Shown one piece after another: positions 29,674 to 40,944 of a DNA stretch of 64,000 nt. The position numbers and the translations under genes are program-made. How positions within the stretch are numbered: position 1 is the first letter of the stretch; each line of letters begins with the position of its first letter. The stretch is from Tethya wilhelma (Eukaryota > Porifera > Demospongiae > Tethyida > Tethyidae). Location of the stretch: positions 10,059,953 through 10,123,952 of the forward strand of contig CAXIPT010000003.1 of the NCBI GenBank assembly GCA_964030475.1. The letters are read 5' to 3'. The notes beneath the pieces were generated by a model, which was not told where the DNA came from, made no database searches, and saw only the letters and a program-made list of their open reading frames with translations.

Positions 29674-29854
29674 CTGGTGCGTGCAATGGTATGTGCTGAG
29701 TGGGTACATCTAGTAAAAGAGCAAGACTATAGTGCATGGTATAAGCAGTATTATGACATTTTCAACTAATGTCTAGATATAATAACAGATAATTTACATT
29801 ACTTGTGTTACAGAGCAAACTGGAGAACCAAAAATAGTTAATCCAAGAATGGAN

Positions 29855-32118
29855 ATGCTACTGCTCCATTAACACCAATATTAGAGTCTTGAAGGGTTAG
29901 TGACTTCATTGTTGAATTACTGGTTAGAGTTTCAGTTAAATAATTAACTCCACAATCACCAATATTAGTTTGTAGTCCCTCTAGATGCAAAGATATCAGT
30001 GAGGAAACACTTTCAGCAATACAGCTGAAGAAGTTCAACTTGTAACATCTAAATCGCTTACGAACATTAAGTCTCAGCTTAATCATAAGATGTTTTATGC
30101 TGCAATTCGGAGTTGATAGGATATCACCAAGAGCAGTACACTCATAATTATCTAAATGTGCACATCCTGAATGATAATGTAAAAACTTAAGGCACAGTGT
30201 TTGAATGTTCGGAAACAATGATAACAAGGATTTACGTACGCATTCTGCTTGTAAACTGACACCTACTAATGTTAGGGTATGTGCCACAGTAGCTGATGGA
30301 AGCTTTCCAGGAAACTGAAATACGTGCAGTGCTTTAGCCAACATCTCAAAATTTTCAATATTGGCAGGTGAAAGAGTGAGATCCCATTTACAATTTGAGA
30401 CACGAATGCAATAGCCAAGAGCATAATGGTCAAAAGGTGAATTGGAACGGTGATCTTGAAATCTTACAATTTTTGATTGAAACACATCAGAAATCACATT
30501 AGGGTTGTGCAACTCAAACAACATGAGGAGAGAAGGAATATTAAGCAACACTTGACTTTTAGGGGAGTCTTGCTTAAAAATGGCTTTAGAGATTGGTGTC
30601 ATGTTGTTTTGACACTGACCAGCTAAATACCTGCACACCATGGCACAATTGTCATTATTTCTCTGTACAAACAATTCTATTTGATCATTATCAAATAATG
30701 ATACATGGTAAGCAGCTAGGAATTCTTGAACAGTGAGGTGAAGGAAGTTGTGTGAAAATGAAGTGCCCACACCTAGATACAGCTCAGGGAGAGATTGCAT
30801 TAAACCTAAAGAGTCAAACTCTTCTGGAAGATCTGAAAATGTTATCTTTGCTTTGTGTTGGATAATTCCATTGAATGCCAGCTGACATACTTTACAAAAC
30901 TTATCATACAAAGGCTTAGGAAGGTCAAAAAAAGTATCAATTTGAACATGTTTGTACTTTGGGATTTCTTTCATATAACGCAACAGCAGTATTTTCACTA
31001 ACGTAGTATAGAGTTCAGTCATGGTTTGGGGGACCATGGTGGAACTTGTTTTGCACTCTTGATAGATACTAGTTACTATGGCAGCATTCAATGGAACATA
31101 CATCATACTGCGTATGTGGGGGTAACCCTCGAGGTACTTTAAAAAATCTTCTTGTAATTTAGTATCGGTGAAATGGAATTCAATGTACGATTTAATTTCA
31201 TCTTTTCCAAAGCCTAAGACTTCAATTCTACGAGATGACTTACCCTTACACCATTGACGGAGGTCTTGAGTTGCACTGGGCCGTGAAATCACCAGTACTG
31301 TGGCATTAGGCAATACTTCCCCCCTAAACAGCTCACAGAAGAACGAGTCTGGCTCCCTCAAAGCAGGGGGTGATTCATCATAGCCTTCAAGAAGCAAGAG
31401 TAACCCTTTACCTTGTGTTTGTCTGATATTTCTAGCAACCTCTTGTTGTAACTCTGGCTCACCAGGAAAGCGAAACAAGTCAGACACTGCCTTAATCTTT
31501 TGAACCCATGGATCCCTGAATCGAAGCATAACCAAAAGTGAATATTCTTGGAAAAGTTCTCCACTTCCCCATTTATGGCAAAGCTCCCAAGATAAGGTTG
31601 ATTTACCGATTCCTGGGGCCCCCTCTATTAAAACTTGTTTGATAGCAATTTTTTTCCCTGTAATACTGATATTTGGATTAAGAATGTCTACGAATTCTAT
31701 AAACTTTTTCCCAAAGGCCAGTTTTACATTATCAATAAGCCCATGAATGGCTGCTTTCCTCATATATTCGAAATCTTCACGACACTCTGTACTCTCACTC
31801 CTGATTACAGCTAACTTGGTGTACTCCTTTGTTTCTAGACCAGGCCATTTATTGTCAGGCTTTCTATTGCGCATGTAATATGATCTCAGGTAGAAGGCAT
31901 AGTGGTCACAAGGAGAGGCAGACTGGGGATCAGGTGGGATCAATGCACATTTGACATCACAAGCTAAAGAGAGTGTATGTGGATCAGTATCAACCTTTAG
32001 TTGCCTACTGGTGTTAGCCACTGTAAAAATTTTCTTTGGATGGGATTGGCAGTCACCTTGCAATTGTCCTGACACTCCTGTATAGAGAATAATTAAACTC
32101 TAATTCACACACACACAC

Positions 32119-32172
<54 letters not shown>

Positions 32173-32491
32173 AGTGGGGGCACTTGATGCATGGTCGAGT
32201 ACCGCACACTTAAGGGCATACGACTAATTTGTTTGCCATTGACTCCCTGTGACCCCTAGCTACTCTATTGTCACCTCCACCCATCCAGTAACTAGCAATT
32301 AGCCTATAAAAACTTTGATTGCTTGGCAGTGCATGGCAAACACACACACATGCACACACACACAAATTATAGTTGCATTATCTCCAGTGGTAAGCATTTT
32401 GCAGTCGGAAAAACACACATATACACACACATTACACTAGTTTCGTACACTACATACACACACACACGTCACACTAGTCACACACACACAC

Positions 32492-32531
<40 letters not shown>

Positions 32532-33055
32532 CACACACACATGTCACACAAGTTTCGTCACACCTTGCCACTCTCTCTTTTAAGTGTTACTGTCATACCT
32601 TTAAATTTTCTCTGTAGCTCTTCAGTAACAACCCCCAGTCCAACTGTTCTACTTTGAAGTGCCACAATCAAGTCTTGAAGTGTGGCATACCTCCCGTGTG
32701 TTTCTGGGCTCCATTGAACCCAGATACTGAGCATATCTGTAAGCCAGCTTTTAGGTGCACTACTGAACAGAGCTGGCTTTGCTGCAATTACTTCCAGTTC
32801 ACAAGGGGGGAACCCCAATGATATTCCAATTTGTCTCCATTGGTGTGCATGGTTGGCTAATGCTTCAGAGAGATAGGAAATATCTTCTTCGTACAGTCTT
32901 CTTGAATCAGATTGATTGTGTAGAGTCTGTGGTAGGTCCAACCCTGATTTTGGTGATAGTGGATTGGTATCAATTGCAAGCTTACATCCCTGTTCACCAT
33001 GGATAGATAAAGTGCTGTCACTGGCAATCACAACTGAATCCTTGCTCATGATCAA
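29855..33055 (-). CDS. NLR receptor 1: Death-NACHT-LRR, truncated at a contig join
   Basis: Two exons: 33055-32599 (Death-fold domain, e.g. YEEDISYLSEALANHAHQW, with SAPKSW and TLQDLI) and 32077 to the N at 29854. The splice completes a Gly codon (K-G-V-S-G). Exon two has a conserved pre-NACHT region (DHYAFYLRSYY), Walker A GAPGIGKST (about residues 152-160 of the exon), Walker B-like GLLLLLEGYDE, and a sensor-like SRPSATQDLR. A long NACHT-associated helical region follows, and then the first leucine-rich repeats (SLTLQDSNIGVNGA). The frame ends at the N, so the remaining LRRs are missing, probably through assembly. NLRs are cytosolic innate-immune sensors. The Death domain suggests adaptor or caspase-type signalling. 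The match to the sponge NLR layout is strong; ligand unknown. Confidence 0.9.
32078..32598. repeat. NLR1 intron rich in CA microsatellites
   Basis: CA arrays at about 32107-32169 and 32339-32530 fill much of the intron. The first reaches to about 30 bases from the acceptor of exon two. Confidence 0.9.
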
Positions 33056-34485
33056 TGTCCTAAGTTCAGTGTTCTCAGTTCTCCTTTAGACTGTTGATGA
33101 CTATAACTTATTTCGTGATGACTCTGCCGTCGATCCACTTGGAGGCTATATACTGGCAATATGGCATGAAGATGTATAAGAACACTAGCTCACCAGTTTC
33201 TCATGTGATCAGGTAAGTCCCTCATTAAATGATTTTTATAGGCCATATCACAAGCTAAATGGTGCAAGGGATGCTGCATGAGTCAGTGAAATTTTTCTCC
33301 GTAAGGCATGTAGATTCTACAGTGCCTGCTTCCGTTAAACATATGCTGCATGAATCAGGATCCCTGACTCAGCATCCTTATTGGGGCGAGCCTGAGCGAG
33401 CCCCATTGGAACGGTGAAACATTGAGGCAACTGTAACGGCGTTGACCAAACCGGAATAGCTATGCTCAAATTACGCGAAAAATTAAAAGAAAATTAAACA
33501 TCCTGGCCTCAGATTTATTTACGGTATTTCTATTTACACGCGCACACGCAAAATCGAAGAACATTGAAAGAGCTGGACGTGCACAGATCGACTTCAAGTT
33601 AGTTGTTGCTTTTTTCTAATAGTACTGGCAGTCTATCACTCACAGTCAGCTCAGCCTGGCAGTACTTCCACTCATGTCGTCAGCTAAGCATGACAGTAGT
33701 CAGTACTGCCACTCACAGTCAGCTCAGGCTGACAGTACCGCCACTCAGTCTCACAGCCTGACAGTAATGCCACTCACAGTCAGCTAAGTCTAGCTTATTT
33801 CTTCACTCCTTCCCAGGCGAATGGGCAGCCAGCCTGCTTGTGGCCTTGAGTTGTACTTATAACATATTCTCAATTTTGCCTATAACAAGAGTACTGAGAT
33901 TATAATCACGCTCTTATCTACTTTGTAATAGCATAGTCCTGTGAAATTTATGAAGATCCTTCGCTCAGGCTCGCCCAACGATGTTTCCATCTGACTAGTA
34001 TAATTACATGCTTGCAACTCTCTCTGTACCACAAGTGTGCACAATGTATCATGTAACATTATTATTAGTACAAACAAAAACAAAAAATTAATTGCAATAA
34101 CTAATTTTGAATTAATCATAATCATGGATATTATGGCTCTCGGAACTATAATATCCATGTCATAATCATAATTTTATTATGCGTTATTGTGTATAACAGT
34201 TTTTGATTCTTTTCCGCTTCGATTTTGTTCCTTCCAGTCATAGTCACACTATGGGGTTAATTGGAGAACAAAGGTCAAACTTAAAAGGCAGCAGTGCTGC
34301 ACTACAATGGGATCGAGAAAGTGGTTACAAAATTAAATTGCTCTGCTGGGAGGCAAGCCTTCCAAAATCAGAGTGATCTTGCCCCTGCATAGAGAAGAAG
34401 GTTTCAACAAAAATTCACCCTTGGCACAATATTAGTAATCATAAGCATCTCCATAATTCCCTTTCACTTACGGATATTTCAACAT
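33056..34485. other. 5' flank of NLR1 with repeats
   Basis: No coding exon recognised. It contains the inverted-end element at 33381-33978 and, near 34230-34400, a decayed fragment of the last exon of the unidentified short gene (ITLILEGLPPSRA on the minus strand). Confidence 0.5.
33381..33978. mobile_element. Element with 18-bp GGGCGAGCCTGAGCGA inverted ends
   Basis: The left end at 33381-33399 and the right end at 33961-33978 are inverted repeats apart from one G. Between them is a minisatellite (about 33630-33790) built from degenerate CACTCACAGTCAGCTCAG and CTGACAGTACTGC units. No ORF, and no clear target duplication. Confidence 0.5.
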
Positions 34486-34988
34486 TCTTGAAGCTGCCAT
34501 CTTTGCTGATCCTCACTATTCTGAACACAGTCCTCTGAGGATTCTTTTCATATATAACTTCACAAGCACAGATTTTATGAAGACAGACTGACAGTAGGAA
34601 AAAAACAAACTAATAGAGCAATGTTAATGTGCCAAAATTGAAACATGCCTTGTTCCAATACTTGCAGCACATGTTGCGAGGAATGATATGGAAGAAAGGA
34701 TTAGTCACGATCAAGAGGGTATTGGTGGGCAATATGACATTAATTTTTATAATGTGTAGATTCTACAGACTAGGACACACTTACTGTACACAAGTATAGT
34801 AAAATTTCATAAAAATTAGCAGTGTAGGAATGGGTAGGCTTCATCAAACATACCAATGGGCATTGAATCATACTCCTATAGTGTGCTTTGGCATGTGCAA
34901 TGAATGAGCACCATTTAGTTAAAGAGTCAGTTTATAATGCTGTACCACAACAAGCAATATATCCACAAAAGTCATACCATAATATATA

Positions 34989-35203
34989 TAGTGGGTAAAT
35001 TTGGCGGGCTTAAAATTTGGTGAATTCGCATTTTAGCATGATTGGCGATTTAAAATTTGGCGATTTAGCTCTGCATGCTGCATTGCTTATTATTATTTTT
35101 TATTATTTATATGTGCGCGCGGGCGTATAAACTGTTTGCCAATTTTAATATGGCAATTTGAAAAATAATTAGCTAATCCACCAAATTTACCCACTATGCG
35201 GTA
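34989..35203. mobile_element. MITE-like element with GTGGGTAAATTTGGCGGG ends
   Basis: The left end at about 34989 and the right end (CCACCAAATTTACCCAC, then TATGCGGTA) are inverted repeats. Related to 27056-27236. The interior contains ATT-rich sequence and a short GCGCGCGGGCG patch. Confidence 0.6.
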
Positions 35204-35621
35204 TGTCATTTTACTATAATACTGCTTATACCATACAGAGCAAACAGAAGAATCAATTCTAGAATGGAAGTATACATGTATCTAAGGTGAGTCTATGATG
35301 AACACAGCCAACTATGGTGGCAGCCATTCCTCTACCTGTTCTGGTCTCAGTTCAATGTCTGCCAGCTCATCCTCCTCCCTGCCCTCCACCACTGGTGGCT
35401 TGTTCTGGAGAATGAGAGGCACCAACAGACCCTCACCACCACCACCAGCCTCACCGCCCCTCAGCTGGGCCTCTTGGAACTCTGGGGATTCATTTAGACA
35501 TTCCAGACTCTAAGAATAAAGTTGATAAGAAGAAAAAAAATTTATAATTCTTGATAATTATTGTCTTAGCTTCAAAAAATGTGCTTCCCTTTATGTCCAT
35601 AGTATCATAGACCTAGCAATA

Positions 35622-35681
35622 AGCTGTACTAATGTACCCATGTAACACATCACGTGTTTACATGGGTACATTAGTACAGCT
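35622..35681. repeat. Intronic hairpin, GPKOW copy A
   Basis: Inverted repeat of about 27 bp with a 1-nt bulge (arm begins AGCTGTACTAATGTACCC) in the intron between exons two and three. The homologous hairpin in copy C is at 47299-47339. Confidence 0.85.
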
Positions 35682-36274
35682 GTCATACCCTATTATAGAC
35701 CAAACAAACTACTGTACCCATGTAAACACATACCCTTCAAGACTGCCTGTTCAGCCTCTTTCTTCTTCGCTTCTCTCATCTTTCTTCTCTGTCTTATCAG
35801 AGAAGGGCTCTGTCTTAGTGCCAGGTGGAAGACGCCAGTCAAGTTGTTCTTACCAATGAATTCGAACGGTATATACTATGTACTCTTTCTCAGTGGCTTG
35901 GGGTTTGGAACTGCAGGATTAGGATACAGACATGCTGTTGAGTCATGGTCAGACAGGGAATGGATTCACTAGTCTTATGTGTATTTGGAAAAAACTTCAA
36001 ATTGTATAATTTCATGAGGAGATCAACTAGAGGCAAGTACATGACAAGTATCCACTGACCTTTGTACTTCTTTTCCTTCTAAAGAAAAGACAAAGTCTGT
36101 CTGTTCTTTTGCACTGTCAGCAGCTGCAACTGGCTTTACTTTCTGAGAGCTTGCCTTCTTTTGAAAGGTGAAGGACAGTTTAGGTGGACCTCTATAGTAG
36201 CTGAGCCCCGCCCACTGCAAATGTGAACAAGAAGACTTCTGAAACTGAGCAGAGAAGAGCCAAGCAGCAGCGCT

Positions 36275-37087
36275 AGCATTCTAAAGAAGATTCTTCAAAA
36301 CTAAAAGGCAAGAAGTACAAGCTCACAGTGAGAAGAAGTCTTTGGAGGAACTGAAATTTGCCATTGCCAATGCTCCACCTGTAAGAAGCTTCACTGAAGG
36401 ACTAGAGAAGACCTTATCATGCAATTTACCTGCCATTATTGCTGAAATCAAGAAGGCATCACCATGCAAGCAGAGGAGTGATATGTAGTGACTTTGATCC
36501 AGCTGCAATAGCTGTGGACTATTCACAGCATGGAGCAAGCTGTCTATCAGTACTAACAGATGAACAATACTTCCAAGGAAGTATGAGCTACGTCAAAACT
36601 GTAAGGGAGGTGTGTACATTACCCATTCTATGTAAGGAGTTCATTATTGATCCGTATAAGTCTACGAGGCTAGACTAGCAGGGGCAGTGACTGTATTTTA
36701 CTCATTGTGGCAGCATTGGATGAAGCAAATCTAAAAATGCTGACTCAGCTATCACATGACCTAGGAATGGAAGTATTAGTGGAAGTTCATAACAGAGAGG
36801 AACTAGAATGTGCTCTGAAACTTCCCGTGAAACTCATTGGAATCAATAATCGTGATCTCAAGACGTTTGTGACATCCTTGGAGACAACGCTGACATTAAA
36901 GACACATGTGCCTGCTGATCGACTGGTGGTGAGTGAGAGTGGGATTCATGCAGGCTCTGATGTGAAGATGCTCTGGGAACATGGGGTGAAGGCATTCCTA
37001 ATAGGAGAGGCACTCATGAAATCAAATCAACCTGGGAAAGAGTTGGATAAGATATTGTCATTCTTCAAGCCGGCCAATGACATGTAG
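36275..37087 (+). pseudogene. trpC: trpC-like gene copy A (indole-3-glycerol-phosphate synthase), frameshifted
   Basis: Translating across frames gives the IGPS family in order: [57 protein letters not shown] and FLIGEALM. Family catalytic residues are present (the Lys pair region in EIKKASP, Lys of KEFI, Glu of EVH, Asn of GINNRD, Ser of SESGI). IGPS closes the indole ring in tryptophan synthesis, a pathway animals normally lack. The last 126 codons (36707-37087) are one clean frame. Upstream there are at least three breaks: an in-frame stop near 36300, a 4-nt insertion near 36467 and a missing base near 36659. The copy is intronless, with a possible poly(A) signal AATAAA near 37168. It lies head-to-head with GPKOW exon one and tail-to-tail with NLR2. 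Confidence 0.88.
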
Positions 37088-37251
37088 AAAACTCAAACAC
37101 ATAACTTTATAATGATTGTTACTTTGTTCAATTCTCACACCACTGATTGTAACTACTATTCTCTGTAATAAATTTTAACAAAAAAAAAATTATATTAATT
37201 ATACAAAATTACAATACAGACGCATTTTACAAAAAAACAACAACAAACAAA

Positions 37252-40200
37252 TCAAAGTGGCATTAGACACTTTTTTTTGTGTATACGAAATCTATCACCC
37301 ATATATGGTGCATATGTTTGTGAATTGTATTGTGAATGGAGGTCAAGGGTCACAAGAGTTGAGTGAGCTTCAAACATTGCTACCAATGCAGCAGCACCAT
37401 CATCAGCTATATGGTTTGTAGCAAGATGTAAATTTTCAAGTTTTGAGTGAAGTTTCTGTAGTGCATTTGCTAATACATGTGCTCCACCATTTCCAATATG
37501 GTTCTCTGAAAGGTTTAAAGACTTCAATGTTGAATTGTATTTTAAAGTGTCAGCAAATGCAGTAGCTCCTTCATCCCTGGCATTGTTTTGCTCAAGGTTT
37601 AGAATCTCCAATGTTGAATTATTCATCAGTGCTTTAGCTAAGGCAGTCACCCCAATAGCTGAAATATTGGGATTATTTTCAAAGTCCAAGCATTTCAGTA
37701 ATGATTTGCTTTTCAGCACATCAGCCAATGCAATAGCCCCCTCATCTCCTATATGGTTGTTTTTTAGGCTTAGTGACTCCAATGGTGAATTATTCCTTAG
37801 TGCTTTAGATAATGCTACAGTTCCAGCAACGGCAATGTGATTTTGTTCCAAGCTTAAGCATTTCAGTGTTGAATTGTGTTCCAGTGCATTAGCAATTATA
37901 GCAGCCCCTTCATTACCTGCAGCATCTTCAACTAAGTTCCATCCAAGATATAGTGATTCAGTAACAGAATTGTTTTTGAGTGCTCTAGCTAAATTAGTCA
38001 TTCCAACAACAGAGATGTGGTTATCTTCAAGGTTCAATGATTTCAGAGTTGAAGTACATAACACATCAGCTAAAGCAGCAGCTCCTAGATCACCAATATC
38101 ATTTCCTTTAAGATTTAGTGACTCCAAATTAAATGTTACGTTGCTTTTGAATACTTTAGCCAATGTAGTAGCTCCGTTAACACTAATATTACAATCTTGA
38201 AGTGTCAGTGACTTCATTATTGAATTACCTCTTAGAGTTACAGCTAAAAGACCAACTCCACAATCACCTACTTTGGCTTGTAGTCCCTTTAGATGCAATG
38301 ATATCAGTGAGGAGACACTTTCAGCAATGCAGCTGAGGTCAAACTCACATTGACCATATAGATGTGGAGCAGTTTCTATTTCAAGATACTTTATAGAACA
38401 ATCTGGAGTTGTTAGGATCTCTTTAACAGCAGTGCACTCATCCTTAGTAAGGCGTGCATAATTTGAAGTTGGCAATAAAAACTTAAGGCACAGTGCTTGA
38501 ACATCAGGAAATAATGTTAGCAAGCATTTACGAAAGCATTTTGCTTGTAAACTAACACCTATTAATGTTAGAGTATGTGCCACATTAACCACAGGAACTG
38601 CAGGCTTAAATAGGTGCAGTGCCTTTGTTAACATGTCAAAGTTTTGAATTCTAGCAGGTGAAAGAGTGAGATCCCAACTACAATTTGAGACACGAATGCA
38701 ATAGCCAAGGGCATAGCAGTCAAAAGGAAACATGCTTGAATTGGGAAACTCGGGAAGATGTTCATAATAATCATGAAATGTTATGTTTTTCGATCGAAAC
38801 ACATTGGTAAACACAAGAGGATTCTGCAACTCAAATAACATAAGGAGAGCAGAATTATTAATTGCCACTTCACTTTTAGTATTAATTTTAAAGATGGAAC
38901 TACAGAAATTTTGTTTAAAAACAGCATTACATATTGGTGTCACATTGTTTTGACATTGACCAGCTAAATATCTGCACATTATCGCACGATTTCCAGTTTC
39001 ATTTTTCTGTATAAACGATTCTATTATATTGTCATCCTGCAATGAAATGTGGTAAGCGGCTAGGAATTCTTGAACAGTGAGGTGAAGGAAGTTGTGTGAA
39101 AATGAAGCACCCACACCTAGATACAACTCAGGGAGAGACTGCATTAAACCTAATGAGTTAAACCCTTCCGGAAGATCTGAAAATATTATTTTCGCTTCCT
39201 TTTGAACAATTCCGTTATAAGCCAGCTGACATACTTTACAGAACTTATCATACAAAGGCTTAGGAAGGTCAGAAAAACCATTCGGAATTCGAACATGCTT
39301 GTACTCAGGAATTTCTTTCATGTAGCGCAACAGTAGTGTTTTAACTAATGTAGTATAGAGTTCAGTCATGGTTTGAGGGACCATAGTGGAACTTGTTTTA
39401 CACTCCTGATAGATACTTGTCACTATGGCAGCATTCAAAGGAACATACATCATACTAGATATGTGGGGGTAGGCTTCAAGGTATTGAAAAAAATCATCTT
39501 GCAATTTAGTATAAGTGAAACGAGATTCAATGTATGATTTAATTTCTTGCTTCCCAAATCCTAAGACTTCAATTCTACGAGAAGACTTGCCTACAATCCA
39601 ACTACGGAGGTATTCAGTTGCACTGGGGCGTGAAGTCATTAGTACTGTTGCATTTGGCAAAAGTTCTCCTCTATATAGCTCAGAGAAGAGTGAATTTAGC
39701 TCTCTTAAAGCTGGCGGTGCTTCATCATAACCATCAAGAAGTAAGATTAACCCTTTACCTTGTGTTTGTCTGATCTTTTTAGCAATCTCTTCTTGCAACT
39801 CTGGCTCACCAGGAAAGCGAAACAAGTCAGACACTCTCTTGACCTTTTGAACCCATGGATCCCTAAATCGAAGCATAACCATGAGGTAAAACTGTTGGAA
39901 AAGTTCTCCATTTGCCCATTTTCGGCAAAGTTCCCACGATAGGGTTGATTTACCAATTCCCGGTGCCCCCTCCATCAAAACTTGTCTGATAGGATGTTTT
40001 TTCCCCCTAACAACACTTGGCTTTAGAATATCCACAAGTTCTATGGATTCTTTCTCTAAGAGGACATCATCAATAAGCCCATGCACTGTTGCTTTTCTCA
40101 TATCTTTGTAATTTTCATGACACCAATAATCATTACTAATTACAGCCAACTTCGTATACTCCATTGTTTCTAGGTCAGGCCATTTATCATCTGGCTTTCT

Positions 40201-40410
40201 ATCACGAGTATAATATGATCTCAGGTAGAAGGCATAATGGTCACATGGAGAAGCAAGGAGATTGGGTGGGATCAATACATGTGCTGTAGCACCAGACAGT
40301 GGTTGCTTATTAGTGAAAACCTCTATTAAAGGTCTCGACCTTGCCTTGGAAGAATGGTGATCTACTATCAATTTACCTTGCAATTGTTTTGAGTTTCCTG
40401 TAAAAAACAA
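37252..40410 (-). CDS. NLR receptor 2: NACHT-LRR, Death exon missing upstream
   Basis: A single open exon of more than 1,040 codons. Comparison with NLR1 places its acceptor so that the exon starts at 40397 (G-N-S-K-Q-L-Q); the Met at 40410 lies in intron sequence and may not be used. It contains DHYAFYLRSYY, Walker A GAPGIGKST, Walker B GLILLLDGYDE, SRPSATEYLR, and then about nine ribonuclease-inhibitor-type leucine-rich repeats of about 28 residues (for example LESLSLKNNHIGDEGAIALADVL). The repeats end with a short tail. No Death-domain exon is found between 40411 and the N at 40592, so it is lost or in the gap. It is the only NLR here with a complete LRR array. Its end lies 165 bp from the end of trpC copy A (convergent). 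Confidence 0.93.
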   Translation of the reverse strand: MFFTGNSKQLQGKLIVDHHSSKARSRPLIEVFTNKQPLSGATAHVLIPPNLLASPCDHYAFYLRSYYTRDRKPDDKWPDLETMEYTKLAVISNDYWCHENYKDMRKATVHGLIDDVLLEKESIELVDILKPSVVRGKKHPIRQVLMEGAPGIGKSTLSWELCRKWANGELFQQFYLMVMLRFRDPWVQKVKRVSDLFRFPGEPELQEEIAKKIRQTQGKGLILLLDGYDEAPPALRELNSLFSELYRGELLPNATVLMTSRPSATEYLRSWIVGKSSRRIEVLGFGKQEIKSYIESRFTYTKLQDDFFQYLEAYPHISSMMYVPLNAAIVTSIYQECKTSSTMVPQTMTELYTTLVKTLLLRYMKEIPEYKHVRIPNGFSDLPKPLYDKFCKVCQLAYNGIVQKEAKIIFSDLPEGFNSLGLMQSLPELYLGVGASFSHNFLHLTVQEFLAAYHISLQDDNIIESFIQKNETGNRAIMCRYLAGQCQNNVTPICNAVFKQNFCSSIFKINTKSEVAINNSALLMLFELQNPLVFTNVFRSKNITFHDYYEHLPEFPNSSMFPFDCYALGYCIRVSNCSWDLTLSPARIQNFDMLTKALHLFKPAVPVVNVAHTLTLIGVSLQAKCFRKCLLTLFPDVQALCLKFLLPTSNYARLTKDECTAVKEILTTPDCSIKYLEIETAPHLYGQCEFDLSCIAESVSSLISLHLKGLQAKVGDCGVGLLAVTLRGNSIMKSLTLQDCNISVNGATTLAKVFKSNVTFNLESLNLKGNDIGDLGAAALADVLCTSTLKSLNLEDNHISVVGMTNLARALKNNSVTESLYLGWNLVEDAAGNEGAAIIANALEHNSTLKCLSLEQNHIAVAGTVALSKALRNNSPLESLSLKNNHIGDEGAIALADVLKSKSLLKCLDFENNPNISAIGVTALAKALMNNSTLEILNLEQNNARDEGATAFADTLKYNSTLKSLNLSENHIGNGGAHVLANALQKLHSKLENLHLATNHIADDGAAALVAMFEAHSTLVTLDLHSQYNSQTYAPYMGDRFRIHKKKCLMPL

Positions 40411-40689
40411 TGCACAAAATTAATAATAAAATCACCTATGACAGTTATTGTATTTTATCAACCGTATTAATATTGTGTGTATGTAGGATGCAAGACTAGT
40501 ATTAGCTCTATATTTCACTATTTCTTGTAATCCTGAATTTGGCTATTAAAAAAAAAAAGTATCATATGCCACTATAGCCACATGCACACACNGCTGTAAC
40601 ACATAATAGGACATTCAGCTAGTAAGTCTCTTCTGTTTCTTTCTGAGAAGTGTCTGATTATATGTTGTGTCTGACTATTGATGCCTGAC

Positions 40690-40860
40690 TCTACATGACA
40701 AGAATCCACAGACCTTTGTACTTCTTTTCCTTCTAAAGAAAAGACAAAGTCTGTCTGTTCTTTTGCACTGTCAGCAGCTGCATGACAGTTTAGGTGGACC
40801 TCTAGTATATAGCTTGCTCTGAGTCTCCCTCAATTTTCACTAATTAAAGCACATCATACG
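40690..40860 (-). pseudogene. GPKOW: GPKOW exon one remnant, copy B
   Basis: The minus strand keeps the SAKEQTDFVFSLEGKEVQ coding stretch, but the middle of the exon is deleted (from AADSA straight to the CHV/LRWTS region). An in-frame stop follows TATATAC, and the ATG is changed to ATT. It sits head-to-head with trpC copy B. Confidence 0.75.
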
Positions 40861-40944
40861 TCAGCGAAGGAAATTTGAGCCCCGCCCATTGCCAATGTGA
40901 ACAAGACGACTTCTGAAATGAGCAGAGAAGAGCCAAGCAGCAGC

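Larger units (their letters stand above)
34486..36190 (-). pseudogene. GPKOW: GPKOW 5' exons, copy A (broken)
   Basis: Exon one (about 36190-36050) keeps GPPKLSFTFQKKASSQK but has lost its ATG by a deletion. Exon two (about 35910-35745) carries an insertion and frameshifts compared with the intact copy at 47582-47386. Exon three (about 35510-35335) keeps GLLVPLILQNKPP and DELADIELRPEQ. Farther down, a G-patch fragment (LRGMIWKKG) at about 34670-34705 lies on the opposite strand. A fragment of the unidentified short gene (RTVFRIVRISKDGSFKN) lies at about 34490-34560. This is a rearranged, non-functional duplicate. Confidence 0.75.

Noticed and set aside
37535..38200. Plus-strand ORFs opposite the NLR2 leucine-rich repeats
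   Set aside because: They mirror the repeat periodicity of the minus-strand LRRs and have no independent domain.
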